Origin: an uncultured Lachnospiraceae bacterium
GTDB taxonomy: Bacteria > Bacillota > Clostridia > Lachnospirales > Lachnospiraceae
Direction: 5' to 3'
NCBI GenBank assembly: GCA_910587765.1
Contig: CAJUNR010000008.1
Coordinates: forward strand, 68,692 to 131,145
Length of the DNA stretch: 62,454 nt
The notes beneath the pieces were generated by a model. The model ran no database searches. It worked only from the letters and a program-made list of their open reading frames with translations, and was not told the DNA's origin. Below, piece after piece: positions 7,640 to 15,239 of the stretch. Positions within the stretch are counted from its first letter, which is position 1, and every line of letters begins with the position of its first letter. Both the position numbers and the translations under genes were made by a program.

Positions 7640-8842
7640 ATGTATCATACGACGGTGACGCTGAAAAAGGGGGAAGGCCGCACCCTCAAAGCAGGCGGCA
7701 TGTGGATTTACGACAATGAAATCGAGAGTATCATGGGCGCGTTTGAGAACGGAGATCTGGTGAATATTCACGATTTTGACGGATATTTTATGGGCTACGG
7801 CTTTCTCAATATGCACTCGAAAATCCGGGTGCGCCTCCTGTCCCGCAGAAAAGAACAGGTCATTGACGAAGCGTTCCTCGAACGCCGGGTGCGGGCTGCC
7901 TGGAACTATCGGAAAACCGGCTGCGATACCGGCTGCTGCCGGCTGATTTTCGGTGAGGCAGACTTCCTCCCCGGACTGGTGGTGGACAAATTTTCCGACG
8001 TGCTGGTGGTAGAATCGCTCGCCCTCGGAATCGACCGCATGAAGCTCACGATCCTGGAAATTCTCAAACGCGTGCTGGCCGAAGACGGGATCCGGATCCG
8101 CGGAATCTACGAACGCAGCGACGCCAAAGTGCGGGAACAGGAAGGAATGGAGCGAAAAAAAGGATTTATCGGAGAACCTTTTGACACAAAGGTAGAAATC
8201 ACGGAAAACGGCGTCCGTTATCTGGTCAACGTGGAGGACGGTCAGAAAACCGGTTTCTTCCTCGACCAGAAATACAACCGCCTCGCCGTCCAGCGCCTCT
8301 GCGGGGGCAAAAAAGTGCTGGACTGCTTCACTCATACGGGTTCTTTTGCCCTCAATGCCGCCGTCGCAGGCGCCGTCAGCGTCCTCGGCGTCGACGCCTC
8401 CGAGACCGGCTGCCGACAGGCGGAAGAGAACGCCCGGCTCAACGGTGTAGAGGACCGGGTGACGTTTCGCTGCGCCGATGTATTCGACCTGCTGCCCCGT
8501 CTGGAGCAGGCGGGAGAATCCTACGACGTCGTCATCCTTGACCCGCCCGCCTTCACCAAGTCCAGAAGCTCCGTCAGGAACGCTGTCAAAGGATACCGGG
8601 AAATCAACCTTCGGGGCATGCGGCTGGTACGGGACGGCGGCTTTCTCGCCACCTGCTCCTGCTCGCATTTCATGGAGCCGGAACTGTTTCAAAAGACTCT
8701 GCGCGAAGCCGCCAAAGGCGCGCACCGAAGGCTCCGCCAGGTGGAATTCCGCACCCAGGCCTGCGACCACCCGATTCTCTGGGCGGCGGACCAGTCCTAT
8801 TATCTGAAATTTTATATTTTTCAGGTGTGCGAGGAGCTGTAG
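7640..8842 (+). CDS. rlmI: Class I SAM-dependent rRNA methyltransferase, RlmI-like
   Basis: A 400-residue protein with an N-terminal PUA-like RNA-binding region (residues 1-75, LKAGGMWIYDNEI) and a C-terminal Rossmann methyltransferase. SAM-binding and catalytic signatures are visible: VLDCFTHTGSFALNAA (motif I, near residue 230), GVDASETGC, and the catalytic VILDPPAFTKS. Family members make 5-methylcytosine in 23S rRNA (RlmI in E. coli, position 1962). Length and domain order match the family well. The AAGGAG site is 12-13 nt from the ATG, a bit long. The next gene on this strand is a Uma2 nuclease 77 bp downstream. The gene symbol is by family; the exact target in this organism is inferred. 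Confidence 0.88.
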   Translation: MYHTTVTLKKGEGRTLKAGGMWIYDNEIESIMGAFENGDLVNIHDFDGYFMGYGFLNMHSKIRVRLLSRRKEQVIDEAFLERRVRAAWNYRKTGCDTGCCRLIFGEADFLPGLVVDKFSDVLVVESLALGIDRMKLTILEILKRVLAEDGIRIRGIYERSDAKVREQEGMERKKGFIGEPFDTKVEITENGVRYLVNVEDGQKTGFFLDQKYNRLAVQRLCGGKKVLDCFTHTGSFALNAAVAGAVSVLGVDASETGCRQAEENARLNGVEDRVTFRCADVFDLLPRLEQAGESYDVVILDPPAFTKSRSSVRNAVKGYREINLRGMRLVRDGGFLATCSCSHFMEPELFQKTLREAAKGAHRRLRQVEFRTQACDHPILWAADQSYYLKFYIFQVCEEL

Positions 8843-8919
8843 ACGTTTTAAGAACCAAAAAACGGCGCAGAACAGCACCCGGATAACCGCGCACAATAAC
8901 CATAAAAGGAGATACTACC

Positions 8920-9465
8920 ATGCCTTTACTGAAAGAACGGGGCTATACGGTCAATGATATTTATTCACTCCCGGAAGGGAAACGGGCGGAGTTGATAGAC
9001 GGACAGATTTTTTATATGGCTCCCCCCAGTACCGCACATCAGCGGATCCTTGCATTCCTGCATGTAGAAATAGCAAACTATATCAGGGAGCATAAAGGCT
9101 CCTGTGAAGCCTTTCCCGCCCCCTTTGCCGTTTTCATAAGCGCTGACAACAGGAACTATGTGGAGCCGGACCTGTCCGTTATCTGCGACAGAAGCAAACT
9201 CGACGAGCGGGGCTGTACAGGTGCGCCGGACTGGATTATAGAAATCGTTTCCCCCAGTAGCAGACGACTGGACTATTACACAAAGCTGTCCCTTTACCGC
9301 GCGGCAGGGGTACGGGAATACTGGATTGTGGATCCGATTAAACGGGTGGTGGTTGTGTATGATATGGAGCATGACGAAGGTCCCGTTATCTGCACCTTCC
9401 AGGACAGGATAAAGGCGAATATCTATGACGACTTGTGGATAGACTTCCACGAGATCAGCCTGTAA
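8920..9465 (+). CDS. Uma2 family putative PD-(D/E)XK endonuclease
   Basis: A 181-residue protein with the Uma2 (DUF820) pattern: GKRAELIDGQIFYMAPPSTAH at residues 20-40, VEPDLSVICD near 90, APDWIIEIVSPSS near 110 and a final REYWIVDP. The Asp of EPDLSV and the Glu of WIIEIVS form the predicted nuclease core of the restriction-endonuclease-like fold. The family is common and often multicopy in bacteria and mobile regions; its biological role is poorly established. The start has a good AAAGGAGATACTACC leader. A short inverted repeat (GCTCC..GGAGC) follows the stop at about 9474-9496. Confidence 0.85.
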   Translation: MPLLKERGYTVNDIYSLPEGKRAELIDGQIFYMAPPSTAHQRILAFLHVEIANYIREHKGSCEAFPAPFAVFISADNRNYVEPDLSVICDRSKLDERGCTGAPDWIIEIVSPSSRRLDYYTKLSLYRAAGVREYWIVDPIKRVVVVYDMEHDEGPVICTFQDRIKANIYDDLWIDFHEISL

Positions 9466-9636
9466 GCAAAAAAGCTCCTCCAACTTTGGAGCGACGAATG
9501 TTGTCGGTACGAATTTCGAACCATCGCCGCCGATCTGATGTGTCAGGTCAAGGCGTACATTCAAATACGGTTTGCGCGGTTTTAGGATGTGCCTTTTGTT
9601 ACCATCGCTGTGTGGGGAATGAACGACAGTTCGCTC
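9466..9636. other. Intergenic stretch without a recognisable gene
   Basis: After a small inverted repeat just behind the Uma2 stop, I see no frame with family character and no ribosome site here. It ends at the promoter of the small RNA at 9637. Confidence 0.5.
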
Positions 9637-9665
9637 TTGCTTCCTGCCATGGGATGTGGTATATT
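9637..9665 (+). promoter_or_regulatory. Promoter of candidate antitoxin RNA
   Basis: TTGCTT at 9637-9642, a 17-bp spacer and TATATT at 9660-9665. The predicted start is near 9672, just upstream of the segment that is repeated in inverted orientation at 9903-9936. Confidence 0.6.
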
Positions 9666-9671
9666 TAGAAC

Positions 9672-9761
9672 GTAAAAGGAACAACCGCCCACAAGGGGTT
9701 GGCCGATAGAAGATAACAGAATTGCCACCCTGCTACCGCCAAGTATACAAGGGTGGTTTTT
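9672..9761 (+). ncRNA. Candidate RNA antitoxin of a type I toxin-antitoxin module
   Basis: A transcript of about 90 nt is predicted from the promoter at 9637-9665 to a strong intrinsic terminator, stem CCACCCT (9725-9731) with AGGGTGG (9750-9756) followed by five T. It contains no credible frame with a ribosome site. It converges on the 27-residue holin-like toxin gene on the opposite strand, which is the RatA/TxpA-type arrangement. Any base pairing would involve the 3' end of the toxin message. Assignment rests on the promoter, the terminator and position. Confidence 0.55.
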
Positions 9762-9788
9762 CTGTGCCCGTTTCCGGGACTTAAAACG

Positions 9789-9872
9789 CTACTGACAGAA
9801 CTTTATGATAAAGGTCAGCAATGCGAGAATGAACATCCCAAAGGCCATCAGGTCTTTAAAGTCAAATTTCAT
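9789..9872 (-). CDS. Holin-like membrane toxin peptide (type I toxin-antitoxin)
   Basis: A 27-residue frame that starts at ATG 9870-9872 and reads MKFDFKDLMAFGMFILALLTF before a short cationic tail ending KFCQ. The pattern of a polar head, a DLMAFGMFILALLTFI membrane helix and a basic end is that of putative holin-like toxins of type I modules in Firmicutes (TxpA-like), which depolarise the membrane when overproduced. A purine-rich leader (GGGAAGTGGTGCGG) precedes the ATG. A promoter with 17-bp spacing lies 75 bp upstream, and a convergent small RNA lies downstream. The upstream in-frame extension to 10025 has no family character and spans the promoter, so I reject it. Confidence 0.75.
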   Translation of the reverse strand: MKFDFKDLMAFGMFILALLTFIIKFCQ

Positions 9873-9902
9873 CCGCACCACTTCCCATCTTATGTAATGA
9901 GA

Positions 9903-9936
9903 GGCCAACACCTTGCAGTGACACGATTGTTCCTTT
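9903..9936 (-). repeat. Inverted copy of the antitoxin leader sequence
   Basis: Read on the minus strand this begins AAAGGAACAATCG and ends GGTGTTGGCC; plus-strand 9675-9704 begins AAAGGAACAACCG and ends GGGGTTGGCC. Both copies sit at the predicted 5' end of a transcript, one toxin message and one small RNA, so the locus is framed by inverted repeats. Confidence 0.7.
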
Positions 9937-9947
9937 GATCGTATTCT

Positions 9948-9976
9948 ATCACAGAGCCGCTTTTTCTTCAATCCCG
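9948..9976 (-). promoter_or_regulatory. Promoter of the holin-like toxin
   Basis: On the minus strand TTGAAG, a 17-bp spacer and TAGAAT (plus-strand ATTCTA at about 9943-9950) precede a leader of about 70 nt. Exact edges are accurate to a few bases. Confidence 0.65.
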
Positions 9977-10036
9977 TTTCATATTTCCAGCACGGCACCC
10001 GCACGAAACACAACCGCAGCGTCATAACTGAAATCC

Positions 10037-10732
10037 TTACTTTATCTCGGCTTTTCTGAAAACCAGATGTGTCGCCGTCAACGAAATAACAATCACCGCT
10101 GCTGCAGACACCGCCGACAATGCCAGTGTTCTGTTATCGCTCGTTTGTGCAAGGCTGAAACAGGTCAGCCGGAAAACGCTCCCGCCGATGAAGTTTCTAA
10201 GGATATTGCAGGACACAAAGCTGAACACAACCGTTACAGCTATTCCCGATGTAACTTTTTTGAGGGCAAAGACAATAAACATAACGATACAGATGTTGGC
10301 ACATATCTGCAATATGACAACCAGCAGCCAGACAAAATCCGTTACAGAAAATATACTGGTGTCAAACCTGTACTTAACAGCAAATCCAATAACTGTTGCA
10401 AAAACATAGGTTAAATGAAGCAGCACTGCCATGATAACGGTAGTAATCGTTCTGACAATAAATACTGAAAAACGGCTGTACCCTGCTTTTATCTCATTAT
10501 GTATCGTTCGGTTGAGAAAATCATTGCCTGTAAACCAGGCCGCAACAAGTGAAATGATAAACAGAAAAGAGGTATCGCAGATCGAAAGAGAAAACACCGC
10601 TGCCGTATCCAGATTTCCCGGAAGCTTGAGAAATCCGAGAAAAAACCCTGCCGCTGCATGAACAACCGCCGCAAGATACATGATAATAAATCTTTTCGCT
10701 TTGTATTTTTCAATGATTAGCTGATTATACAT
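10037..10732 (-). CDS. ABC-2 type exporter permease (BcrA-partner type)
   Basis: A 231-residue integral membrane protein with about six hydrophobic segments (for example AAVVHAAAGFFLGF, FLFIISLVAAWF, VIMAVLLHLTYVFATVIGF, AAAVIVISLTATHLVF). It is the membrane partner of the ATPase whose gene ends inside its start region. ATG 10730-10732 has an excellent GGGAGGTGACAGCA site; the longer frame from 10813 would run through the ATPase gene. Exporters of this kind often give immunity to bacteriocins or peptide antibiotics or export peptides; the substrate here is unknown. It is the last gene of the run of exporter genes on this strand. Confidence 0.82.
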   Translation of the reverse strand: MYNQLIIEKYKAKRFIIMYLAAVVHAAAGFFLGFLKLPGNLDTAAVFSLSICDTSFLFIISLVAAWFTGNDFLNRTIHNEIKAGYSRFSVFIVRTITTVIMAVLLHLTYVFATVIGFAVKYRFDTSIFSVTDFVWLLVVILQICANICIVMFIVFALKKVTSGIAVTVVFSFVSCNILRNFIGGSVFRLTCFSLAQTSDNRTLALSAVSAAAVIVISLTATHLVFRKAEIK

Positions 10733-11465
10733 TGCTGTCACCTCCCGTAATGCTAAGGAAGTATTCTTCAAAGCTTTGCCCCGTAACGGAAAGTTTTTCG
10801 TCAAGTTCATCATGGGTGAGCGACGCGATGATCCTCCCCTTATGGATCATATAATAATCAGTGGCAAGCAGATAAAGTTCGTTAAGGATATGACTTGACA
10901 GGAACAGAGTCACGTCATTTTCCTCATTCAGCCTTTTGAGCAGGCTGCGCAGTGCGGATATGTTTTTCGGATCAAGACCGTTTATCGGCTCGTCAAGTAT
11001 AAGCAGCCTCGGCTTACCGACAAGAGCCATTGCTATGCTAAGTCTTTGCTTCATGTCCATAGAGAATGTTCCTGCTTTCTTATCCTTAACCTCGGTCAGT
11101 CCCACCATTTCAAGCAGCTTATCACATATTTCCTCGTCGGGATTACCGACCAGGATACGCTGCAATTCAAGGTTACGGTAAGCAGAGTATTCCGGATAAA
11201 GGGCCGGAGCTTCAATGGTACTGCCGATCTGCCGGCGCATTTTCAGAATGTCGCATGGTCTGCTCTTCCCGAACAGTGAAAAGGTGCCGCTTGTCGGGTA
11301 AAGCAGCCCCGTGAGCACCTTCATCAATGTGGTCTTACCAGCGCCGTTCTCGCCGATAAAGCCGTAGATATGCTTATGTTTGAGACAAATGCTTACATCA
11401 TCAAGAGCAGGGAAATTACCGTATTTCACGGATATTCCGTGTGTTTGCAGGATCACGCTTTCCAT
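10725..11465 (-). CDS. ABC transporter ATPase, BcrA/LolD-like exporter subunit
   Basis: A 246-residue ATPase with Walker A GENGAGKTT (about residue 37), a Q-loop region, signature-like FSMDMKQRLSIAMAL, Walker B LLILDEP and the H-loop SSH. The signature is FSMDMKQR rather than LSGGQ, which is normal in BcrA-type drug and bacteriocin exporters. The C-terminus (SVTGQSFEEYFLSITGG) also matches that subfamily. It overlaps the permease gene by 8 bp and follows the 74-residue zinc ribbon gene by 15 bp, so co-translation is likely. Confidence 0.88.
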   Translation of the reverse strand: MESVILQTHGISVKYGNFPALDDVSICLKHKHIYGFIGENGAGKTTLMKVLTGLLYPTSGTFSLFGKSRPCDILKMRRQIGSTIEAPALYPEYSAYRNLELQRILVGNPDEEICDKLLEMVGLTEVKDKKAGTFSMDMKQRLSIAMALVGKPRLLILDEPINGLDPKNISALRSLLKRLNEENDVTLFLSSHILNELYLLATDYYMIHKGRIIASLTHDELDEKLSVTGQSFEEYFLSITGGDSNV

Positions 11466-11480
11466 TTTGCAGCCCTCCTT

Positions 11481-11705
11481 TCATGATCCAAAGGTACGCC
11501 TGATCTCGTCACGTTCTCTCCCTGCTTCCACCCAGTTTTCCACATATCCGCAATCGCAGCAGACATAGCGTATCACCGGTATTTTTTTCATCAATGTAAA
11601 AGTCGAAGTATAAATATTGTTCCCGCTGGCATGACGGTATTGGTGATCGGGAACCCGGACAATATTTTTTGAGCTGCATTTCGGACAGCGTTTTGTATTC
11701 TTCAT
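11481..11705 (-). CDS. Small zinc ribbon protein
   Basis: A 74-residue protein with CPKC near residue 8 and CCDC near residue 51, a four-cysteine zinc ribbon. The basic middle part and hydrophobic IPVIRYVCC suggest a compact soluble domain. It sits between two ABC exporter cassettes, 4 bp from the first permease gene, behind AAGGAGGATATAGCACT. Small zinc ribbon proteins of this type are scattered beside bacteriocin-immunity-like exporters in Firmicutes; no function is known to me. Confidence 0.75.
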   Translation of the reverse strand: MKNTKRCPKCSSKNIVRVPDHQYRHASGNNIYTSTFTLMKKIPVIRYVCCDCGYVENWVEAGRERDEIRRTFGS

Positions 11706-11709
11706 AGTG

Positions 11710-12927
11710 CTATATCCTCCTTACAACAAGTGACAGACTTAGAACTTCAGCTATGACAACGCAGAGTGAAACCCATATACCTGCAGACCACATACCGATC
11801 AACCCTGCCATTAGAAACATCATCAGCGGCACAAAATACTTTCGCGGGTGGTGCCATAAATCATTTTCCATCTTCCAGTTGCGGACAGGGCAAAACCACT
11901 CCAACAGGACCGACAAGACAGCGCTTTGCAGCGCGATTACAAGTCCGGTAATGATTTCTGTGCAATTTACGCCGCCGTGCCGAATTTGCCAGCTAATCAG
12001 ATACACGCTGTTTACCGCCATATTGACAGAAAAGATAAAAAAGCAATAGCCCGTGCAAAAACGTTTTGCCTGTCCCGGAAGTGTCCGGACTGCCTGCTCT
12101 AAGCCGGGGTCACAGGAAAGCAGGATACAGATGGGGGTATTTACAGTCAGAACGGCAAACCCCAGCGGCATCACATTGACTCCCTCAAATTGTCCTGTTA
12201 CCAGCGGCATGGCGCCGGCAAGCACGCACAATCCGGCGGTATTCATAAGATAGTTTTTGTTTGTGATCAGATAGCGCAGCAAATAGAAAAAGATGCTTCC
12301 TGTCCCTTTCGTGCGTTTGATTAATAATTTTGCCGATACCGGGTGATAGAAAACGTAAGCGTCTGCTTTCATTAACCTTAAAAATGAAAGGAGCATACCT
12401 GTAAACGCAATAAAACAAATAATCACCGTTTCCCGCACAAGGAATATTGGCGCGAAAATTGCTCCACCCCATAAAATGAAAACAGGCAGAAACATTTTTC
12501 CCTTTGTCATGGTATACCATGCGGCAGCCGAAAAGCAGCCGTTACAGGCGCAGAGCAAAGACACGGCAATCTGCGGCGCGCTCCATTCCTGTACGGCAAA
12601 GAACAACGCCAGCACAGGGAATGTTCTGGTAAGTAACGTATAACCGGTAAATGCCAGTACAAGAGAAAATGTCATTTCCCTGTTCCGAAACGGCAGCATG
12701 AACAGCCCGGTCATACGGTCTGCATTTTCCGAAGAATGAAGCGTCTGCCACATGATACCCGTTGAAAAGGCCGTAGCGGTCAACAGGAGAACAGACGGCG
12801 CAATTTCTATCTCAATTCCTGCGGTATGGACAGCAAGGAACAGGATCACGCAGACAGTAAGGCTTTTTACAGCGCGCTCATACTTTGCGCCGAAAAGCTG
12901 TTCCCCGAGGGCTTGTAAAATCCTCAT
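11710..12927 (-). CDS. ABC exporter permease, polytopic membrane protein
   Basis: A 405-residue protein with roughly ten hydrophobic segments, starting MRILQALGEQLFGAKYERAVKSL. Its ATG overlaps the TGA of the upstream ATPase gene as ATGA (12924-12927), a coupling that fixes the start and makes the pair one transporter. No extracellular domain is obvious. The substrate is unknown; peptides or antibiotics are plausible given the neighbouring two-component system. Confidence 0.8.
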   Translation of the reverse strand: MRILQALGEQLFGAKYERAVKSLTVCVILFLAVHTAGIEIEIAPSVLLLTATAFSTGIMWQTLHSSENADRMTGLFMLPFRNREMTFSLVLAFTGYTLLTRTFPVLALFFAVQEWSAPQIAVSLLCACNGCFSAAAWYTMTKGKMFLPVFILWGGAIFAPIFLVRETVIICFIAFTGMLLSFLRLMKADAYVFYHPVSAKLLIKRTKGTGSIFFYLLRYLITNKNYLMNTAGLCVLAGAMPLVTGQFEGVNVMPLGFAVLTVNTPICILLSCDPGLEQAVRTLPGQAKRFCTGYCFFIFSVNMAVNSVYLISWQIRHGGVNCTEIITGLVIALQSAVLSVLLEWFCPVRNWKMENDLWHHPRKYFVPLMMFLMAGLIGMWSAGIWVSLCVVIAEVLSLSLVVRRI

Positions 12928-13622
12928 TCTTTTAATGCCTCCCGTATTTTCTCTGCTTTGATTTCCTGTCCGGCAAAACATCTTTTTATCTGCCCCTGTT
13001 CCAATACCGCCACCCGGTCGGACGTAAGGCAGATACTTTCAAGAATATGGGACGAAAAAAGGATCGTTCCGTATTGCCGATAGCCGCCGATCTGCCGGTA
13101 CAGGTATTCGGTACTCTGAAAATCAAGTCCGTTCACAGGTTCGTCCAGTATGAGCAGTTTTGGCTTCAGGGCAAAAGCAGTGATTAAATACGCCTTTTTC
13201 CGATTGCCCGTTGACAGTTCTTTCAGCAGAACATCGGTGTATTTCTCAAAGTGAAAACCGTGTATCAATTCATCAATATCAGATAACTTCCTGCCGTAAG
13301 ACGCTGCCACATAGGAAGCATACTCGCGGAACGTAAAAAACGAAAAAGAATGATCTTCGGCAAAAACAACATACCGTTCTTTCTTAAACTCCCGGTCACG
13401 GAACAGAAACGGTTCTCCCTGCCACCAGGCAGCTTTCACCTGAAAAGTGTTAAGCAACCCGGAAAGCGTTTTGATAAAAGTGGTCTTGCCCGCCCCGTTT
13501 AATCCGATCAGCCCTGTCACTTCATTCGTTCCCAGCCCCATCGATAGCTTCTCAAGAACGGGCTTTCCCGGCGTATACCACACACTCAAATCATTAAGGA
13601 CAAGCATTTTCCCGTTGTCCAT
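12924..13622 (-). CDS. ABC exporter ATPase
   Basis: A 232-residue ATPase with Walker A GLNGAGKTT (about residue 38), signature LSTGNRKKAYL, Walker B LLILDEPVNGLD and H-loop SSH. The LSTGNRKKA signature and short length place it with exporter ATPases of bacteriocin-immunity or Na-efflux type. It follows the 56-residue membrane protein by 4 bp and overlaps its permease by ATGA. Confidence 0.87.
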   Translation of the reverse strand: MDNGKMLVLNDLSVWYTPGKPVLEKLSMGLGTNEVTGLIGLNGAGKTTFIKTLSGLLNTFQVKAAWWQGEPFLFRDREFKKERYVVFAEDHSFSFFTFREYASYVAASYGRKLSDIDELIHGFHFEKYTDVLLKELSTGNRKKAYLITAFALKPKLLILDEPVNGLDFQSTEYLYRQIGGYRQYGTILFSSHILESICLTSDRVAVLEQGQIKRCFAGQEIKAEKIREALKE

Positions 13623-13626
13623 GATA

Positions 13627-13797
13627 TTAACCCCGCCCGTCTTTGTCCTTTTCCCAAGTGGAATACGCAGACCATAGAAATACGATGCTCAGCGCGGCAT
13701 ACAGGGCGGCTGATGAAAGATTTGCTTTCACCGCGCTCACAGCCGCAGCCGTCAGCCAGACCATACCCAAAATCAATCGAAAATAAAAATGACGCAT
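13627..13797 (-). CDS. Small membrane protein heading the exporter operon
   Basis: A 56-residue protein starting MRHFYFRLILGMVWLTAA with two predicted membrane helices (LILGMVWLTAAAVSAV and SSAALYAALSIVFLWSAY) and a charged C-terminus (WEKDKDGRG). ATG 13797 has the GGAGGTTGTCTT site; the longer frame from 13857 lacks one. As first gene behind the LytTR-type operator it may be an accessory subunit of the exporter. I do not recognise a family. Confidence 0.65.
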   Translation of the reverse strand: MRHFYFRLILGMVWLTAAAVSAVKANLSSAALYAALSIVFLWSAYSTWEKDKDGRG

Positions 13798-13873
13798 AAG
13801 ACAACCTCCGTTTCGTTTTGTGTGTAAATCTTTATCACATCTACAGTATAACTGCAAAACAGGGTTCCTGCCG

Positions 13874-13902
13874 TTTTGTCCGTAATCGGTTGTTTTTTGT
13901 CC
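13874..13902 (-). promoter_or_regulatory. LytTR-type direct-repeat operator
   Basis: On the minus strand GGACAAAA occurs twice with a start-to-start spacing of exactly 21 bp (plus-strand TTTTGTCC at 13874-13881 and 13895-13902). Two short direct repeats about 21 bp apart are the usual binding layout of LytTR regulators, and such a regulator is encoded at 15236. A candidate promoter (TTGCAG, 17 bp, TAAAGA, or the nearby TATACT) lies between this site and ATG 13797. Confidence 0.6.
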
Positions 13903-13904
13903 AT

Positions 13905-13936
13905 GAAAAAACAGACCGCCGGCAGGAACGGTCTGC
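13905..13936 (-). terminator. Intrinsic terminator of the histidine kinase gene
   Basis: Minus-strand stem CAGACCG with CGGTCTG followed by six T, directly after the kinase stop. It separates the two-component operon from the exporter operon. Confidence 0.85.
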
Positions 13937-13952
13937 TTTTCCCATGGATTGA

Positions 13953-15239
13953 TTATGTCTTTACTGCTTCAAAAAATAATGTGACAACAGCGCGGAATAT
14001 ATGATCGCCGTACTCTGTTTCGATCGTCCCGTCATAACGCCCGGCGGCGGTACAGACGCTCCTCAGTCCCCAGCCGTGCAGGGTTTTATCTGCTTTGGAA
14101 GTCTGCAGCTTTCCGTTCGTTTCGGCAGGGGCCGCACCGCACCCGTTTTCCACCTTGATAACCAGCATATCATTGATGCGGCGGATTGTTAAATTGATAA
14201 ACCGAAACCGTTCCTCCGCATTTCCTGCCGCTTCAAGGGCATTATCCAGAAGATTGCCTAAAATTGCAACCAGGTCAACGCTCTGTATATTGGTGCGGCG
14301 TGGAAATTCAATGTTTGTGCCTGCTTTTATATTTCGGGAAACAGCAAGGGCAATCTTGCTGCCTATCAGATAGTCTACGGCTTCGTCGCCTACCCATGTG
14401 GCTTGTGTGATTCCCTGTATGGGAGAACGCAGATTTTCGATGTAATGGACGGCTTCCGTGATATGGTTTTCCGACAGATAGTGATACACTACATTGATAT
14501 GATTCTGGAAGTCATGGAACAATTTTGCGTTCGCGGCATAAACATTTTTCAGGGTCTGATAGTCATGCTCCAACAACGCATTTTTTTCTTTTTCAAGCAG
14601 CATAATCCTTTTTTCCATTTCATACTGGCGGTTAAGGTTGAAAAACAGGATTGCCAAAAGGATCAGCATAGAGAAGATAATCCAGGTTGTCAGTTGATCG
14701 TCGTCGATAGCTATGGTATTCTGCCCGGACAGGAAAACGGTCCCCAGCAAACCGGCGATTGCAACTCCGGCTGTAATCCGTGACGACCGCTTTTCATTTC
14801 TTTTATGCGATTTCACAGTAAGAAAAGCAACCCCCAGCATAAACAGCCGGACAATCCAAACTGCCGCTGTAAATCCATTCGACCGCATGTCAAGAAAACG
14901 GTCGGATTGAAAGACAACCCCCAGCCCGGCCGATAGAATAAATTCCCACAGAGCGACCGTTATTTCATAAAAGAAGGTGAGAAACAGGCTCATCCGAAGC
15001 TGCGCCGCATATAGGAAATATGCAGTCAGTATGACTAAAATGATTTCTATCCCCGTCAGATAAAATTGCTGAATCGAGAAACAGGACAGCGCGGTAAGAA
15101 AGGCTGCCGCACACACAGAAGCGATGCCTGCCTTTTTCCTGTTTCCGGTTAATTGCTGCAATGTTATAACAAAATACAGCCCCAAAAATATCCGCAATCC
15201 ATTTGTAAAAAAGAAGGAAAGAATCTGATACCAGGTCAT
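13953..15239 (-). CDS. Sensor histidine kinase, AgrC/GHKL type
   Basis: A 428-residue protein with six or so N-terminal membrane helices (residues 1-200) and a cytoplasmic kinase domain. The H-box reads KLFHDFQNHINVVYHYL (His near 255), the N-box GNLLDNALEAA and the G-box HGWGLRSV, typical of the GHKL kinases that sense peptides (AgrC, NatK families). ATG 15239 overlaps the TGA of the response regulator gene as ATGA, so they are one unit. No signal-peptide precursor or AgrB-type processing gene is visible nearby, so the signal may be an outside peptide or an antimicrobial handled by the two exporters. Confidence 0.88.
   Translation of the reverse strand: MTWYQILSFFFTNGLRIFLGLYFVITLQQLTGNRKKAGIASVCAAAFLTALSCFSIQQFYLTGIEIILVILTAYFLYAAQLRMSLFLTFFYEITVALWEFILSAGLGVVFQSDRFLDMRSNGFTAAVWIVRLFMLGVAFLTVKSHKRNEKRSSRITAGVAIAGLLGTVFLSGQNTIAIDDDQLTTWIIFSMLILLAILFFNLNRQYEMEKRIMLLEKEKNALLEHDYQTLKNVYAANAKLFHDFQNHINVVYHYLSENHITEAVHYIENLRSPIQGITQATWVGDEAVDYLIGSKIALAVSRNIKAGTNIEFPRRTNIQSVDLVAILGNLLDNALEAAGNAEERFRFINLTIRRINDMLVIKVENGCGAAPAETNGKLQTSKADKTLHGWGLRSVCTAAGRYDGTIETEYGDHIFRAVVTLFFEAVKT

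Noticed and set aside
9873..10025. N-terminal extension of the holin-like toxin frame
   Set aside because: It spans the toxin promoter and the inverted leader repeat, and the toxin family is 25-40 residues long with the start at MKFDFK.
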